NCBI RefSeq assembly: GCF_019890725.1
Contig: NZ_JAINZZ010000038.1
Span: 1 to 64,000 of the forward strand
DNA length: 64,000 nt
Direction: 5' to 3'
Origin: Actinacidiphila acidipaludis
GTDB taxonomy: Bacteria > Actinomycetota > Actinomycetes > Streptomycetales > Streptomycetaceae
Positions 34,218-42,374 of this stretch are shown here, in pieces. How positions within the stretch are numbered: the first letter of the stretch is position 1; each line of letters opens with the position of its first letter. A model generated the notes under the pieces. The model had not been told where the DNA came from and did no database searches. It saw nothing but the letters and a program-made list of their open reading frames with translations. Made by a program: the position numbers and the translations under genes.

Positions 34218-34410
34218 GCGGCCTCCCCCTTGCCGGCGCACTCGTGCTGCCGCGGAGTATACGGAGCACGTCACACCCCTGTCCCGGGCGCGCCACGGCC
34301 CTCGGCTGCGACATTCAGGCCCGCGTGAAACACGTCGCCGTGACCGGTGGGCTCCGGGAGTCTGGACGGCACGGGGGCTTCGACCGAGGCCCCGGACACG
34401 AGGGGGAACC

Positions 34411-34785
34411 ATGCGCTCGAAGAGAAGGCTCGCCGCCGGCGCGGCCGTGGCCTGTGCCACGCTCGCCGTGACCTTCGCCGGCGTCTCCACGGCCAGCGCG
34501 AACACCGCGTACGGCTGCGGATACCCGCAGGTCTGCTTCTACAAGACGCAGGCGCGGTGGGACGCGCAGAGCTGGAACGCGGCCTACAAGGACGTCACCA
34601 GCGGCTACCAGAACCTCAGCTCGGCGGCGTACGGCGCCTACAGCGTCTTCAACTCCCGCAACGACGACGGTGCGCTGCTGCACTACACCAACGGCCAGAC
34701 GCTCTGCCTCGGGCCGAACACCATCGTGTGGAACAACAGCTGGGTCGTGGACAAGATCCGCATCATGGACTCGCCGACCTGCTGA
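34411..34785 (+). CDS. Secreted peptidase-inhibitor I36 / crystallin-like small protein
   Basis: 124 residues with a clear signal peptide (RSKRRLAAGAAVACATLAVT, cleavage near ASA|N). The mature part of about 93 residues has four cysteines (GCGYPQVCFYK, QTLCLGPN and a terminal PTC) and the beta/gamma-crystallin-like spacing of I36 inhibitors (SVFNSRNDDGALLHY, IVWNNSWVVDKIRI). The family includes a Streptomyces metalloprotease inhibitor, so it may block an extracellular protease; this is not shown. The ATG at 34411 follows GAGGGGG. A terminator follows. Confidence 0.75.
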   Translation: MRSKRRLAAGAAVACATLAVTFAGVSTASANTAYGCGYPQVCFYKTQARWDAQSWNAAYKDVTSGYQNLSSAAYGAYSVFNSRNDDGALLHYTNGQTLCLGPNTIVWNNSWVVDKIRIMDSPTC

Positions 34786-34801
34786 CCCCGCCGCACGTCC
34801 C

Positions 34802-34850
34802 GGCCGGCCGCCGCACGCACGCACGCACCACGCCCGGCCGGCGGCCGGCC
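34802..34850. terminator. Stem-loop after the I36-like gene
   Basis: 12-bp perfect arms (34802-34813 and 34839-34850) with a 25-base loop containing a short run of ACGC repeats. It lies 17 bases after the stop codon. Confidence 0.6.
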
Positions 34851-34926
34851 ACCCACGCGCCCGCCGCGGACCTGTCCCGGTCCGCGGCGGACGCCGCGGC
34901 GTCCGGCCCACCGCGCGGGACCCGGT

Positions 34927-35277
34927 TCAGGCGTCCAGGGAAGCGTGGACGAGTTCGCCCAACTCGGCGTCGGTGACGGCCGCCGCGTCCCGTGAGCGCA
35001 GGCGGATCGTCGCCTTGCCGCTGAGGAGGTCCGGGTGCCGGCCGGTGAAGGCCGCGCTCCGCTCCTTGTCCCACCCGTAGAACGAGACGCCGTGCCGCCA
35101 GACCGCCACGTGCAGCTTCCGGCTGCCGACCCGATAGGTCGGCATGCCGTAGGACAGCACGAGATCCGCCTCGGGGTACGCCCGCGTGATCAGCCGGTGC
35201 ACCCGGTCGAAGAGCGGGCGGTGCTCGGGGGCGATCGCTTCGATGTAGGCCTGCACGTCGGCGTCCATACCGCTCAT
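34927..35277 (-). CDS. DUF1801-family protein
   Basis: 116 residues. VQAYIEAIAPEHRPLFDRVH (about 7-26) and ADLVLSYGMPTYRVGSRKLH (about 38-57) with VSFYGWDKERSAAF are the family's YdhG/DUF1801 signature, a small fold similar to frataxin-like YdhG. The role is unknown. ATG at 35277 or 35268. It is convergent with the I36-like gene. Confidence 0.8.
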   Translation of the reverse strand: MSGMDADVQAYIEAIAPEHRPLFDRVHRLITRAYPEADLVLSYGMPTYRVGSRKLHVAVWRHGVSFYGWDKERSAAFTGRHPDLLSGKATIRLRSRDAAAVTDAELGELVHASLDA

Positions 35278-35591
35278 TGTGGGCCGCGGACCGCCCCCGC
35301 GCCCCCGCAGCGCACCGGCGGAACCGACCCGGGCGTCGCGCCACGTCCGCTCCGCGTCGGCGGCCCGGCCGGCCCCCCGCCCCGGCCGTGCACAGCCAAC
35401 TCCGCACAGCCAACTCCGCACGGCCGGCGGCGCTTTGGACGGCCGAACCTCTTGCGAGCAGCGGGTCCGATGCGTTCCAGCCGATCTGTGGGCGACGACA
35501 GCCGGTGCACGGGTACACACCGCGGTCCGGCTCCGCGACCGGGCGCAACCACGGGCCGGTGGTGGTCGTCCTCCGCGGTGGAGGTGGGGGG

Positions 35592-36461
35592 ATGACGGCC
35601 GACAGGGTCCTGGCGGTGGTGGGCGGCGCGTTCGGGGCGGCGGCGCTGGTCGGGTACGGGCGCGCGTTCGCCGGGGTGAGCCGGGCGCGGCGGGCGGTCC
35701 GCGTGCCCGGGCGGGTGGTGGCGGTGGACACCCCGCCGGCCTCGGGTTCGGACAGCGCTCGGGGGATACCGGTGGTGATCGCCTTCCGTGACGCGGCCGG
35801 CGGGACGGAGCTGACGCTTCCGACGGCCTCGCGGCGCAACGGCAGGCTGACCGAGGCCTGGGTGGGGCGGGACGTCGGGGTGCGGCACCCGCCGGGCAGA
35901 CCGCAGCGGTTCACCGTGTCGGGGTCCGTCACCGCCGTGACGCCGAGCGGCCTGCGCGGGCCGACGCTCCTCGCGGTCCCGGCGTGTGCCGCGCTGCTGC
36001 TCTGGCTCGCCCTGCACCACGGGTGGGGCTGGGCGCCGCTCGGCGGCGGGGCGGCGTTCGCGGCGCTGATGGGCCGGGTGACGGTGGCCGCCTCCCATGA
36101 GCGGTCCCGGCGTGCGGCCCTGCTGACCGGTGCGCTGACCGCGCCGGGACGCGTGGTGGCCGTGCAGGAGCACACCTCGACGGACGACAGCGGTGCCAGG
36201 ACGGTCACCTTCGTCCCGGTGGTCGCGTTCACCACGTCTGACGGCCGGGTGGTCACCGGCCAGTGCCGGACCGGGATCCGGGACGTGCGGCGTTCCCTGG
36301 GCAGCGCCTGCCAGATCCACTACGCACCCTCCGACCCGGCGGTCTTCACCGCGGACCCGGCCGCGGAACGCCTCGCGGGCGGCTGCGGTCTGTTCCTCGC
36401 CGGTTTCCTGACGGTCCTCGGCCTGGCGGTGACCGTGGTGGGCCTGATCGCCCTGCCATGA
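35592..36461 (+). CDS. DUF3592-like membrane protein
   Basis: 289 residues. A first membrane helix (VLAVVGGAFGAAALVGYGRA) is followed by a beta-rich extracytoplasmic module (VPGRVVAVDTPPASG, IPVVIAFRDAAGGTE, VRHPPGRPQRF). Two central helices (about 118-160), a second copy of the module (APGRVVAVQEHTSTDDSG, FVPVVAFTTSDGRVVTG, CQIHYAPSDPAVF) and a last helix follow. The repeated module is the DUF3592 pattern. Upstream, 35391-35418 is a 14-bp exact tandem repeat. Function unknown. Confidence 0.75.
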   Translation: MTADRVLAVVGGAFGAAALVGYGRAFAGVSRARRAVRVPGRVVAVDTPPASGSDSARGIPVVIAFRDAAGGTELTLPTASRRNGRLTEAWVGRDVGVRHPPGRPQRFTVSGSVTAVTPSGLRGPTLLAVPACAALLLWLALHHGWGWAPLGGGAAFAALMGRVTVAASHERSRRAALLTGALTAPGRVVAVQEHTSTDDSGARTVTFVPVVAFTTSDGRVVTGQCRTGIRDVRRSLGSACQIHYAPSDPAVFTADPAAERLAGGCGLFLAGFLTVLGLAVTVVGLIALP

Positions 36462-36655
36462 CGGGACGCCGGGGGGTTGCCACGAGTGGGCCGGTGCCCG
36501 TCTCCTGACCCCGTCTCGTCAACCTGTCCCGCCACCCTTGACCGCCGGCTCTGTCACGACTGGGTAACGGGCGACGTCGCGTGCAGCAGCATGGGGGTCC
36601 CGGCCGTCTGGTGGGGGTGAGACGACGGTACGGGTGACGCGAGCAGGGGGTGGGA

Positions 36656-37180
36656 ATGCGTCCCGACGACTTGGCGGAGTTCAGCGCGTTCGTCCGGGCG
36701 AGATCGGCGGCGCTGTTCCGCACCGCGTTCTTGCTGACCGGGGAGCGGGGGCAGGCCGAGGACCTGGTGCAGTCCGCGCTGGAACGGCTGTGCCGGCACT
36801 GGCGGACGGTCGGCCGCGCCCAGGCGCCGGAGGCGTACGCACGGCGGGTCCTGGTCAACCTGGTGTACGACCGGCACCGGTCCAGACGGCGCTCGGGGAC
36901 GGAGGTGCCGCTGGACGACGGCGGTCCCGCCTCCGGGTTCGACGCGTACCAGCAGATCCTCTCCCGCGACGAGCTGATGCGGGGACTGCGGGCCCTGCCG
37001 GTCAACATGCGGACGGTCCTGGTCCTGCGCTACTTCGACGACATGACGGACGCGGAGATCGCCACCGCACTCGGGATCCGCGCGAGCACGGTTCGGTCGC
37101 AGGCCGCCCGGGGCCTGGCCAAGCTGCGCGCGGCGGCCCAGGACCGGACCGCCGGCCCGGCCGGGGGAGGGACACGATGA
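36656..37180 (+). CDS. ECF sigma factor, SigE-family (SigE/SCO-type) RNA polymerase sigma
   Basis: 174 residues. Region 2 reads SAALFRTAFLLTGERGQAED (about 18-37) then LVQSALERLCRHWRTV. Region 4 is VLRYFDDMTDAEIATALGIR (about 122-141) followed by STVRSQAARGLAKLR, a recognition helix-turn-helix. This is the SigE-like actinobacterial ECF group. A GTG at 36650 is an alternative start. The stop overlaps the start of the next gene by four bases (ATGA), which supports a sigma/anti-sigma-like pair. The 194-base gap upstream has no clear promoter. Confidence 0.88.
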   Translation: MRPDDLAEFSAFVRARSAALFRTAFLLTGERGQAEDLVQSALERLCRHWRTVGRAQAPEAYARRVLVNLVYDRHRSRRRSGTEVPLDDGGPASGFDAYQQILSRDELMRGLRALPVNMRTVLVLRYFDDMTDAEIATALGIRASTVRSQAARGLAKLRAAAQDRTAGPAGGGTR

Positions 37181-38028
37181 CTTCAGAGCGCGAGGACGCC
37201 ATGGACGACACGACCTCGGCCCAGGCCGCCGCGGAAGACCCCGGATGGCGAACCGAACTGGCCGCCGCCATGACCGAGTTCGCCACGGCGGAGCGCCCGC
37301 CGCACTTCGATCCGTCGGCCATCGCCCGGACCGTGACGGCCTCCCGGCGCGCACGGATCCTCGTCACCGCCGGGGCGGCGGCCGCCGCCGCGGCCGCCGT
37401 GGCCGCCGTGGTGCTGACCACGGGCGCCGGCCACGGCACGCGGCCGCTGCCACCGGCGACCGCCACTCCGACCCGGTCGACGGCGCCCGCCGCGCCGATC
37501 GACTCCGACACGGTGGTCCGCGGGCTGTTCCCCGCGGCCACGATGTACCAGGACCCGCGGACACGGGGGCGGGTGGACCTCACGCGCGTGCGGGCCCTGT
37601 TCTCCGACCCCGCGGCGTTCGCGACGGTGTGGGGCGACGGCGGGTCCGGGGTCACCTGCGGTCAGCGGGCCGACGGCGTGCTCGCGGGGGACCCGACGGG
37701 CGTGCTCTTCTACCGGGGCACCACCCTGCTCGACCGGCGCGCGTCCCTGGCCCTGGACCCGGTCAGCGGGCGGATCACCGGGATCACCTGCGGCGCCCGG
37801 CGCGGGGACCCCGGCGATCCCGTGGTGGCCGGCCGGTACGGGCGTGCGACGGGGAGCGGCGGGGGCACCACGGACTGCGGCCGGCCCGCGCCCACCACCT
37901 GGCTCGCGGACGAGCCGAGGTCCGGGACCGTCGTCCACGGCTGGACGGTGACGCTGGACGGCGCGACACCGTTCGCGCTCGGCGTCGACGACGTCCAGGG
38001 CACGGTCCACGCCACCTGCCCGTCGTGA
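37177..38028 (+). CDS. Membrane-anchored partner of the ECF sigma factor (possible anti-sigma)
   Basis: 283 residues. The first 60 are cytoplasmic-looking (WRTELAAAMTEFATAERPPH), then comes a single membrane helix (ARILVTAGAAAAAAAAVAAV, about 62-88), a proline/threonine-rich stalk and an extracytoplasmic domain with four cysteines (SGVTCGQRAD, GITCGARR, TDCGRPA, HATCPS). No zinc-binding anti-sigma motif (HxxxCxxC) is visible, so the anti-sigma role rests on translational coupling to the sigma gene and topology only. Confidence 0.65.
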   Translation: MTSEREDAMDDTTSAQAAAEDPGWRTELAAAMTEFATAERPPHFDPSAIARTVTASRRARILVTAGAAAAAAAAVAAVVLTTGAGHGTRPLPPATATPTRSTAPAAPIDSDTVVRGLFPAATMYQDPRTRGRVDLTRVRALFSDPAAFATVWGDGGSGVTCGQRADGVLAGDPTGVLFYRGTTLLDRRASLALDPVSGRITGITCGARRGDPGDPVVAGRYGRATGSGGGTTDCGRPAPTTWLADEPRSGTVVHGWTVTLDGATPFALGVDDVQGTVHATCPS

Positions 38029-38185
38029 CGCCCGCCCCCGTCGCCCGCCGCGGTGCGGAGCATGCTCACGTTCCGCTCAACTCCCGTGTGGCGCGCCCCG
38101 GGCCGGGCACATAGTGGTCACGCGCCCCGGGGCGCGCCACGCCGGCGGTGAGCCGGCGCGGGTACGACGGCTGGGGGGAGTTGCC

Positions 38186-38365
38186 GTGACGTCGGCATGG
38201 AAATGGCTGGTGCGGCGGATGCGGGCCGCGGTGTCGGAGCGGGACCGGATGAAGCGCTACGACTTTCCCGAGGCGCACCGGATGACGCAGTCCCGGCGGC
38301 AGCACGAGGCGGGTCTGTCCCGTCACTACGCCGGACCGACCGGGCACAACCAGGGCATGGGCTGA
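38186..38365 (+). CDS. Small basic protein, function unknown
   Basis: 59 residues: VTSAWKWLVRRMRAAVSERD, RMKRYDFPEAHRMTQSRRQH and EAGLSRHYAGPTGHNQGMG. It has a short amphipathic, tryptophan- and arginine-rich N-terminus and no signal peptide. A good ribosome site (GGGGGGAG) precedes the GTG at 38186. I do not recognise the family. It lies alone between the sigma locus and the TetR gene. Confidence 0.55.
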   Translation: MTSAWKWLVRRMRAAVSERDRMKRYDFPEAHRMTQSRRQHEAGLSRHYAGPTGHNQGMG

Positions 38366-38406
38366 CCAGGCCCGGCGCCGGACGTCCTCGTCCGCGCCGG
38401 ACGTCC

Positions 38407-38447
38407 ACGGCCCGTCGTCTACGGCCGTAGACGACGGGCCGTATGCT
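38407..38447. promoter_or_regulatory. 36-bp perfect palindrome (TetR operator) overlapping a leaderless promoter
   Basis: Positions 38407-38442 read the same on both strands without a mismatch; the core is GTCTACGGCCGTAGAC. The -10 element TATGCT (38442-38447) begins on the last base and ends seven bases before the TetR ATG at 38455. Bound regulator would block its own promoter. Confidence 0.8.
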
Positions 38448-38454
38448 CGTCGCC

Positions 38455-39051
38455 ATGACTGGTGGAACACCCCCGCGCCGCCGCGACGCCGCCGCGACGC
38501 GGGAGGCGATTCTGGCCGCCGCCGTCGTGGAGTTCACCGAGCACGGATACGACCGGGCCGGGGTCCGGCAGATCGCCGAGCGGGCCGGCGTGACGGCGAT
38601 GATGATCAATCGCTACTTCGGCTCGAAGCAGGGCCTGTTCGCCGAGGCGGTCGATCGCTCCTTCGGGCCGCCGACCGTGGTCGGCACCGAACGCGGCGGA
38701 CTGACGCGGGCGATGGCCCGGGCCCTGGCCGAGCGCACGGCCCCCGGCGCCGAACGCCTGGACCCGTTCCTGCTGATGCTCCGCTCGGCGTCGGACCCCG
38801 AGGCGGCGGACATCGTGCGGCGGGGGATCGAGACGCACGTGGGGGCCAGGCTCGCCGACCTGGTCGGGGGAGAGGAAGCCGGCCTCCGGGCCCAGTTGGG
38901 ACTCGCACTGGCGGCCGGGACCTGGCTGTTGCGCAGCGTCGTCGGCGTCGAGGCGCTGGCGTCGGCCGACGACGAGCGCCTCGCCGAGCTGCTGTCCGCC
39001 ATGCTCGAACCGGTCACCGGGCGCGCGGGGGCGGCGGGTTCCGAGGCGTAA
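38455..39051 (+). CDS. TetR-family transcriptional regulator
   Basis: 198 residues. The N-terminal helix-turn-helix (about 14-58) reads REAILAAAVVEFTEHGYDRA, VRQIAERAGVTAMMINRYFG and SKQGLFAEAVDRSF. The C-terminal ligand domain has PFLLMLRSASDPEAADIVRR, matching the C-terminal domain common to many Streptomyces TetR proteins. The ATG at 38455 is part of a leaderless promoter under a perfect palindrome. A second, imperfect copy of the palindrome core sits at the promoter of the convergent SDR gene, so it likely represses both. Confidence 0.9.
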   Translation: MTGGTPPRRRDAAATREAILAAAVVEFTEHGYDRAGVRQIAERAGVTAMMINRYFGSKQGLFAEAVDRSFGPPTVVGTERGGLTRAMARALAERTAPGAERLDPFLLMLRSASDPEAADIVRRGIETHVGARLADLVGGEEAGLRAQLGLALAAGTWLLRSVVGVEALASADDERLAELLSAMLEPVTGRAGAAGSEA

Positions 39052-39083
39052 CCGGCCGTCCGAACGGCTCGCCCGTGGCGCGG

Positions 39084-39884
39084 TCAGAACGCCGAGCGGA
39101 TGAGTCCGCCGTCCACGCGGAGGGTGGCCCCGCTGACGTACTGCGCGTGCGGGCCGCAGAGGTAGGCGACGGCCGCCGCGATCTCTTCGGGCTCGCCGAA
39201 GCGGTTCTGGTCGTTGGGGATGAGCGCCTCGACCGCCTTCGGGTGGATCTCCTCCCAGGTGTGCCCCCAGCCACGGGCCGGCCCGATCTCCGTGACGAGG
39301 TCCTGGACGCTGTCGACGAGGATCGCGCCGGGGGAGACCACGTTCGAGGTGACGCCCGTGCCCTTGAGATCGCGCGCCAGCGAGACGGCGAGGTTGTGCC
39401 GGGCCGCCAGCGTGGCGTTGTACTGCGGGTGGGTGTTCATCGGCTGGGAGGCCAGACCGCCGCCGATGGTCACCACGCGCCCCCAGCCGCGCTCGCGCAT
39501 CGCCGGGACCAGGTGCCGGATCATCCGCACGCCGGAGACGACGTTGACGTTGTAGGTGTCGTTCCACTCCTGGGGTGACGCGTCCGCCCAGGACAGGTGG
39601 CGGTAGAAGCCCGCGTTGTTGACGAGGATGTCGACGGGACCGTCGGCGGTCGCCGCGCGGGCCACGTCCGCGGCGCCCTCGTCGTCGGCCAGGTCGCCCA
39701 GCGCGGTAGCGGCCGATCCGCCGGCCGCGCGGATCGCGGCGGCGACCGCTTCCGCCCGCTCCTTGTTCCGCCCGTGGATCACCACGGCCGCGCCCTCGGC
39801 CGCCAGCATCCTGGCGGTCGCCTCGCCGAGCCCCGCGGTGGAGCCGGTGATCAGCGCGCGCTTGCCGGTGAGTTCGAGGTTCAT
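39084..39884 (-). CDS. SDR-family oxidoreductase with altered active site
   Basis: 266 residues. NAD(P)-binding TGSTAGLGEATARM (about 14-27), then DILVNNAGFYRHL (about 84-96) and the C-terminal LCGPHAQYVSGATLRVDGG of SDR proteins. The catalytic Tyr is in HPQYNATLAARHN (about 155-166), but the Lys four residues later is Leu, and the Ser expected 13 residues before is Gly. It is therefore a divergent subgroup that may use other chemistry or only bind ligand. A TetR operator copy overlaps its promoter. Confidence 0.88.
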   Translation of the reverse strand: MNLELTGKRALITGSTAGLGEATARMLAAEGAAVVIHGRNKERAEAVAAAIRAAGGSAATALGDLADDEGAADVARAATADGPVDILVNNAGFYRHLSWADASPQEWNDTYNVNVVSGVRMIRHLVPAMRERGWGRVVTIGGGLASQPMNTHPQYNATLAARHNLAVSLARDLKGTGVTSNVVSPGAILVDSVQDLVTEIGPARGWGHTWEEIHPKAVEALIPNDQNRFGEPEEIAAAVAYLCGPHAQYVSGATLRVDGGLIRSAF

Positions 39885-39961
39885 GTTCCGCTTCCCTTCC
39901 GGGGTCCGGCCGACTGCCGCACCCCGGTGGCGCGGGCGGCGGGCGACCCCGACAGCAGTAA

Positions 39962-39977
39962 GTATACAGCCGTAGAC
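39962..39977. promoter_or_regulatory. Second TetR operator, at the SDR promoter
   Basis: GTATACAGCCGTAGAC differs from the palindrome core GTCTACGGCCGTAGAC at two positions. It overlaps a minus-strand -10 (TATACT) about 80 bases before the SDR start. The remaining gap up to 40588 holds one small frame (40317-40409) and a few TTGAC-like boxes near 40180-40200. Confidence 0.65.
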
Positions 39978-40316
39978 TTAGCGGCTCTCGGTCGAGGATT
40001 CCCGGAATCGCCGACCCGTGCCGCGGCCGGGTGCCCAGGGGTCGGTGGCGGGGTGGGTGCCGTCGGCGCCGCCGCGCTGAGCTGCGGAAGGAACGCTCAG
40101 CGCGGTGCGGCGATCACGTGCAGGGTCTGCTCGGTACACCTCTCGGCCCTTCCGCTTTGCGTTTCGTTGGAACATGTTTTTTTGACTCGGACCTTGACGC
40201 TCAAATGAACACGACTTCACACTGTCGCGCAGTCACCCGGCGACTTCGGCCCCACGCCCCAGAGCCGGGAAGCACCTCCTGAGCTGTCCAGCCCCCCACC
40301 GGCGAAGGACCCTGCC

Positions 40317-40409
40317 GTGCATCGACACCTGAGCTTCCGCCTGCCTTTCCAGCAGCCCGCGCTCCCGGCCGCCGCGCCGTCCGCCGCCCGGGCCCGGCCC
40401 CGCGCCTGA
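40317..40409 (+). CDS. Possible 30-residue leader ORF upstream of the galactosidase
   Basis: GTG with GAAGGA (40304-40309) seven bases upstream. It encodes MHRHLSFRLPFQQPALPAAA plus ten alanine/arginine-rich residues. It lies 180 bases before the alpha-galactosidase start, in its likely leader. No family is recognised. Confidence 0.35.
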   Translation: MHRHLSFRLPFQQPALPAAAPSAARARPRA

Positions 40410-40588
40410 CCGCCCCGCACCGCGCCCGACCGTCCCGCACCGGGCCGAGGCGCCGGTGCACCGCGCCGGACGCCCCTCGCGCGACGCACCGCGCACGTCG
40501 CACCTCCTACGACGGAGCCCACACCCCGCCCCGGCCCAGGCACCACCCACCGGTTTTCCCGTCCGACCCCGACGAAGGAGCCACGCCC

Positions 40589-42250
40589 ATGCCCCTCATC
40601 GACCGTCTTCCCTCCCGGTCCTCCGGGCGGTCCCGTCCACCCCGCTCGCTGTGGTCCCGGCTCGCGGCCGGCGCGACCGTGCTCGGACTGGCCGCGGTCA
40701 CCGCGCCGGCGCTCGTGCTGCTGGGCCCGGCCCCGCAGGCCGAAGCGCTCTCCAACGGGCTCGCCCTCACCCCGCCCATGGGATGGAACGACTGGAACTC
40801 CTTCGGCTGCAACGTCACCGAGCAGAAGGTCAAGTCCGTCGCCGACTACATGGTCTCGTCGGGACTCGCGGCCGCCGGGTACAGCTACGTCGACATCGAC
40901 GACTGCTGGATGTCCGGCAGCCGTGACTCGGGCGGCCATCTCGTGCCGGACCCGGCCAAGTTCCCCGACGGGATCAGCGGCACGGCCGCGTACGTCCACG
41001 GCAAGGGCCTGAAGCTCGGCATCTACGAGAGCGCGGGGACCAAGACCTGCGCGGGCTATCCCGGCAGCCTCGGCCACGAGCAGACCGACGCCAACAGCTT
41101 CGCCTCCTGGGGCGTGGACCTGCTCAAGTACGACAACTGCAACAGCGACGGCACGTCCCCGCAGCAGCGCGACACCACGATGCGGGACGCGCTGGCCAAG
41201 ACCGGCCGCTCGATCCTCTACAGCCTGTGCGAATGGGGCCAGGACAACGTGTGGACCTGGGGCGCGGGCGTCGGCAACATGTGGCGCACCACCGGGGACA
41301 TCAACGACAGCTTCGGTTCGCTGCTCTCCAACTTCCACACCAACGTGCAGCTCAGCGCTTACGCGGGACCGGGCGGCTGGAACGACCCCGACATGCTCGA
41401 GGTCGGCAACGGCGGCATGTCCTTCACCGAGGACCGCAGCGAGTTCAGCCTCTGGGCCGAGATGGCCGCGCCGCTGATCGCCGGCAACGACCTGCCCAAC
41501 TCCTCGGCCGCCACGCTGTCCCTGCTCGGCAACCGGGACGTCATCGCCGTGGACCAGGACTCGCTCGGCAAGCAGGGCACCGAGATCTCCTCGGCCGGCG
41601 GCCTGGACGTGCTGACCAAGCCCCTGGCCAACGGTGACCGGGCCGTCGTGCTCTTCAACGAGAACGCCGGCGCCGCGACGATCTCCACGACCGCCGCCGC
41701 GGCCGGACTGCCGGCGTCGTCCTCCTACACGCTCAACAACCTGTGGTCGCACGTGAAGACCACGACGAGCGGCGCCATCTCCGCGACCGTGCCGGGCCAC
41801 GGCAGCGTGATGTACCGGGTCTCCACCGGCTCCTCCACCACGACGGGCACCACGCACCCGCTCGTCGGGGCGTCCTCCAACCGCTGCCTCGACGCCTTCG
41901 ACAACCAGACGGCCCCCGGCACCAAGATCGAGATCTGGGACTGCAACGGCGGCACCAACCAGCAGGTGACGTCCACCTCCGCGGGCGAGCTGCGGCTGTA
42001 CGGCGGTACGCAGTGCCTGGACGCGACCGGCGGCGGGACGTCGGCCGGCACCGCGGTCGAGCTGTGGACGTGCAGCGGCGGTGCCAACCAGCAGTGGCGC
42101 CTCAACCCCGACGGCACGATCACCGGAGTGCAGTCCGGCCTGTGCCTGGACGTCACCGGCGGCGACCAGGCGTCCGGCAACGTCAACGGCGTCGGGCTGG
42201 AGCTGTGGACGTGCAACGGCGGGGCCAACCAGCAGTGGCGTCTCGGCTGA
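40589..42250 (+). CDS. Secreted alpha-galactosidase, GH27, with C-terminal ricin-type (CBM13) lectin domain
   Basis: 553 residues. The signal peptide runs to about residue 53 (QAEA|LSNG). The GH27 catalytic domain, about 54-330, shows LTPPMGWNDWNSFGC, YSYVDIDDCWM, LKLGIYESAGTKTCAGYPGS, nucleophile Asp in DLLKYDNC (about 186) and acid/base Asp in MWRTTGDIND (about 240). A beta-sandwich follows, then a ricin B-type module with repeated NRCLDA, QCLDATGG, LCLDVTGG and WTCNGGANQQWRL segments. It should release alpha-linked galactose from galactomannan or raffinose-type sugars outside the cell. It ends in a shared terminator. Confidence 0.94.
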   Translation: MPLIDRLPSRSSGRSRPPRSLWSRLAAGATVLGLAAVTAPALVLLGPAPQAEALSNGLALTPPMGWNDWNSFGCNVTEQKVKSVADYMVSSGLAAAGYSYVDIDDCWMSGSRDSGGHLVPDPAKFPDGISGTAAYVHGKGLKLGIYESAGTKTCAGYPGSLGHEQTDANSFASWGVDLLKYDNCNSDGTSPQQRDTTMRDALAKTGRSILYSLCEWGQDNVWTWGAGVGNMWRTTGDINDSFGSLLSNFHTNVQLSAYAGPGGWNDPDMLEVGNGGMSFTEDRSEFSLWAEMAAPLIAGNDLPNSSAATLSLLGNRDVIAVDQDSLGKQGTEISSAGGLDVLTKPLANGDRAVVLFNENAGAATISTTAAAAGLPASSSYTLNNLWSHVKTTTSGAISATVPGHGSVMYRVSTGSSTTTGTTHPLVGASSNRCLDAFDNQTAPGTKIEIWDCNGGTNQQVTSTSAGELRLYGGTQCLDATGGGTSAGTAVELWTCSGGANQQWRLNPDGTITGVQSGLCLDVTGGDQASGNVNGVGLELWTCNGGANQQWRLG

Positions 42251-42297
42251 GCTGAGCTGAGCCGGCCCGCCCCGGCCCGTCCCGGCGTTCCGGGTGG

Positions 42298-42331
42298 GCG
42301 CCGGCTCGCGCCTCGTGGCCCGAGCCGGCGC
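42298..42331. terminator. Bidirectional terminator between galactosidase and SpoIIE-type genes
   Basis: 11-bp arms GCGCCGGCTCG (42298-42308) and CGAGCCGGCGC (42321-42331), loop 12 bases. It lies between the two convergent stop codons. Confidence 0.7.
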
Positions 42332-42374
42332 TCAGCGCGGTTTCGGCCGGACGCTTCGCTGAGGGCGGCTTCGC

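Noticed and set aside
36541..36655. ECF-type autoregulatory promoter for the sigma gene
   Set aside because: GGTAAC-like bases exist, but no CGT(T/C) box lies 16-17 bases away, so no promoter is called.
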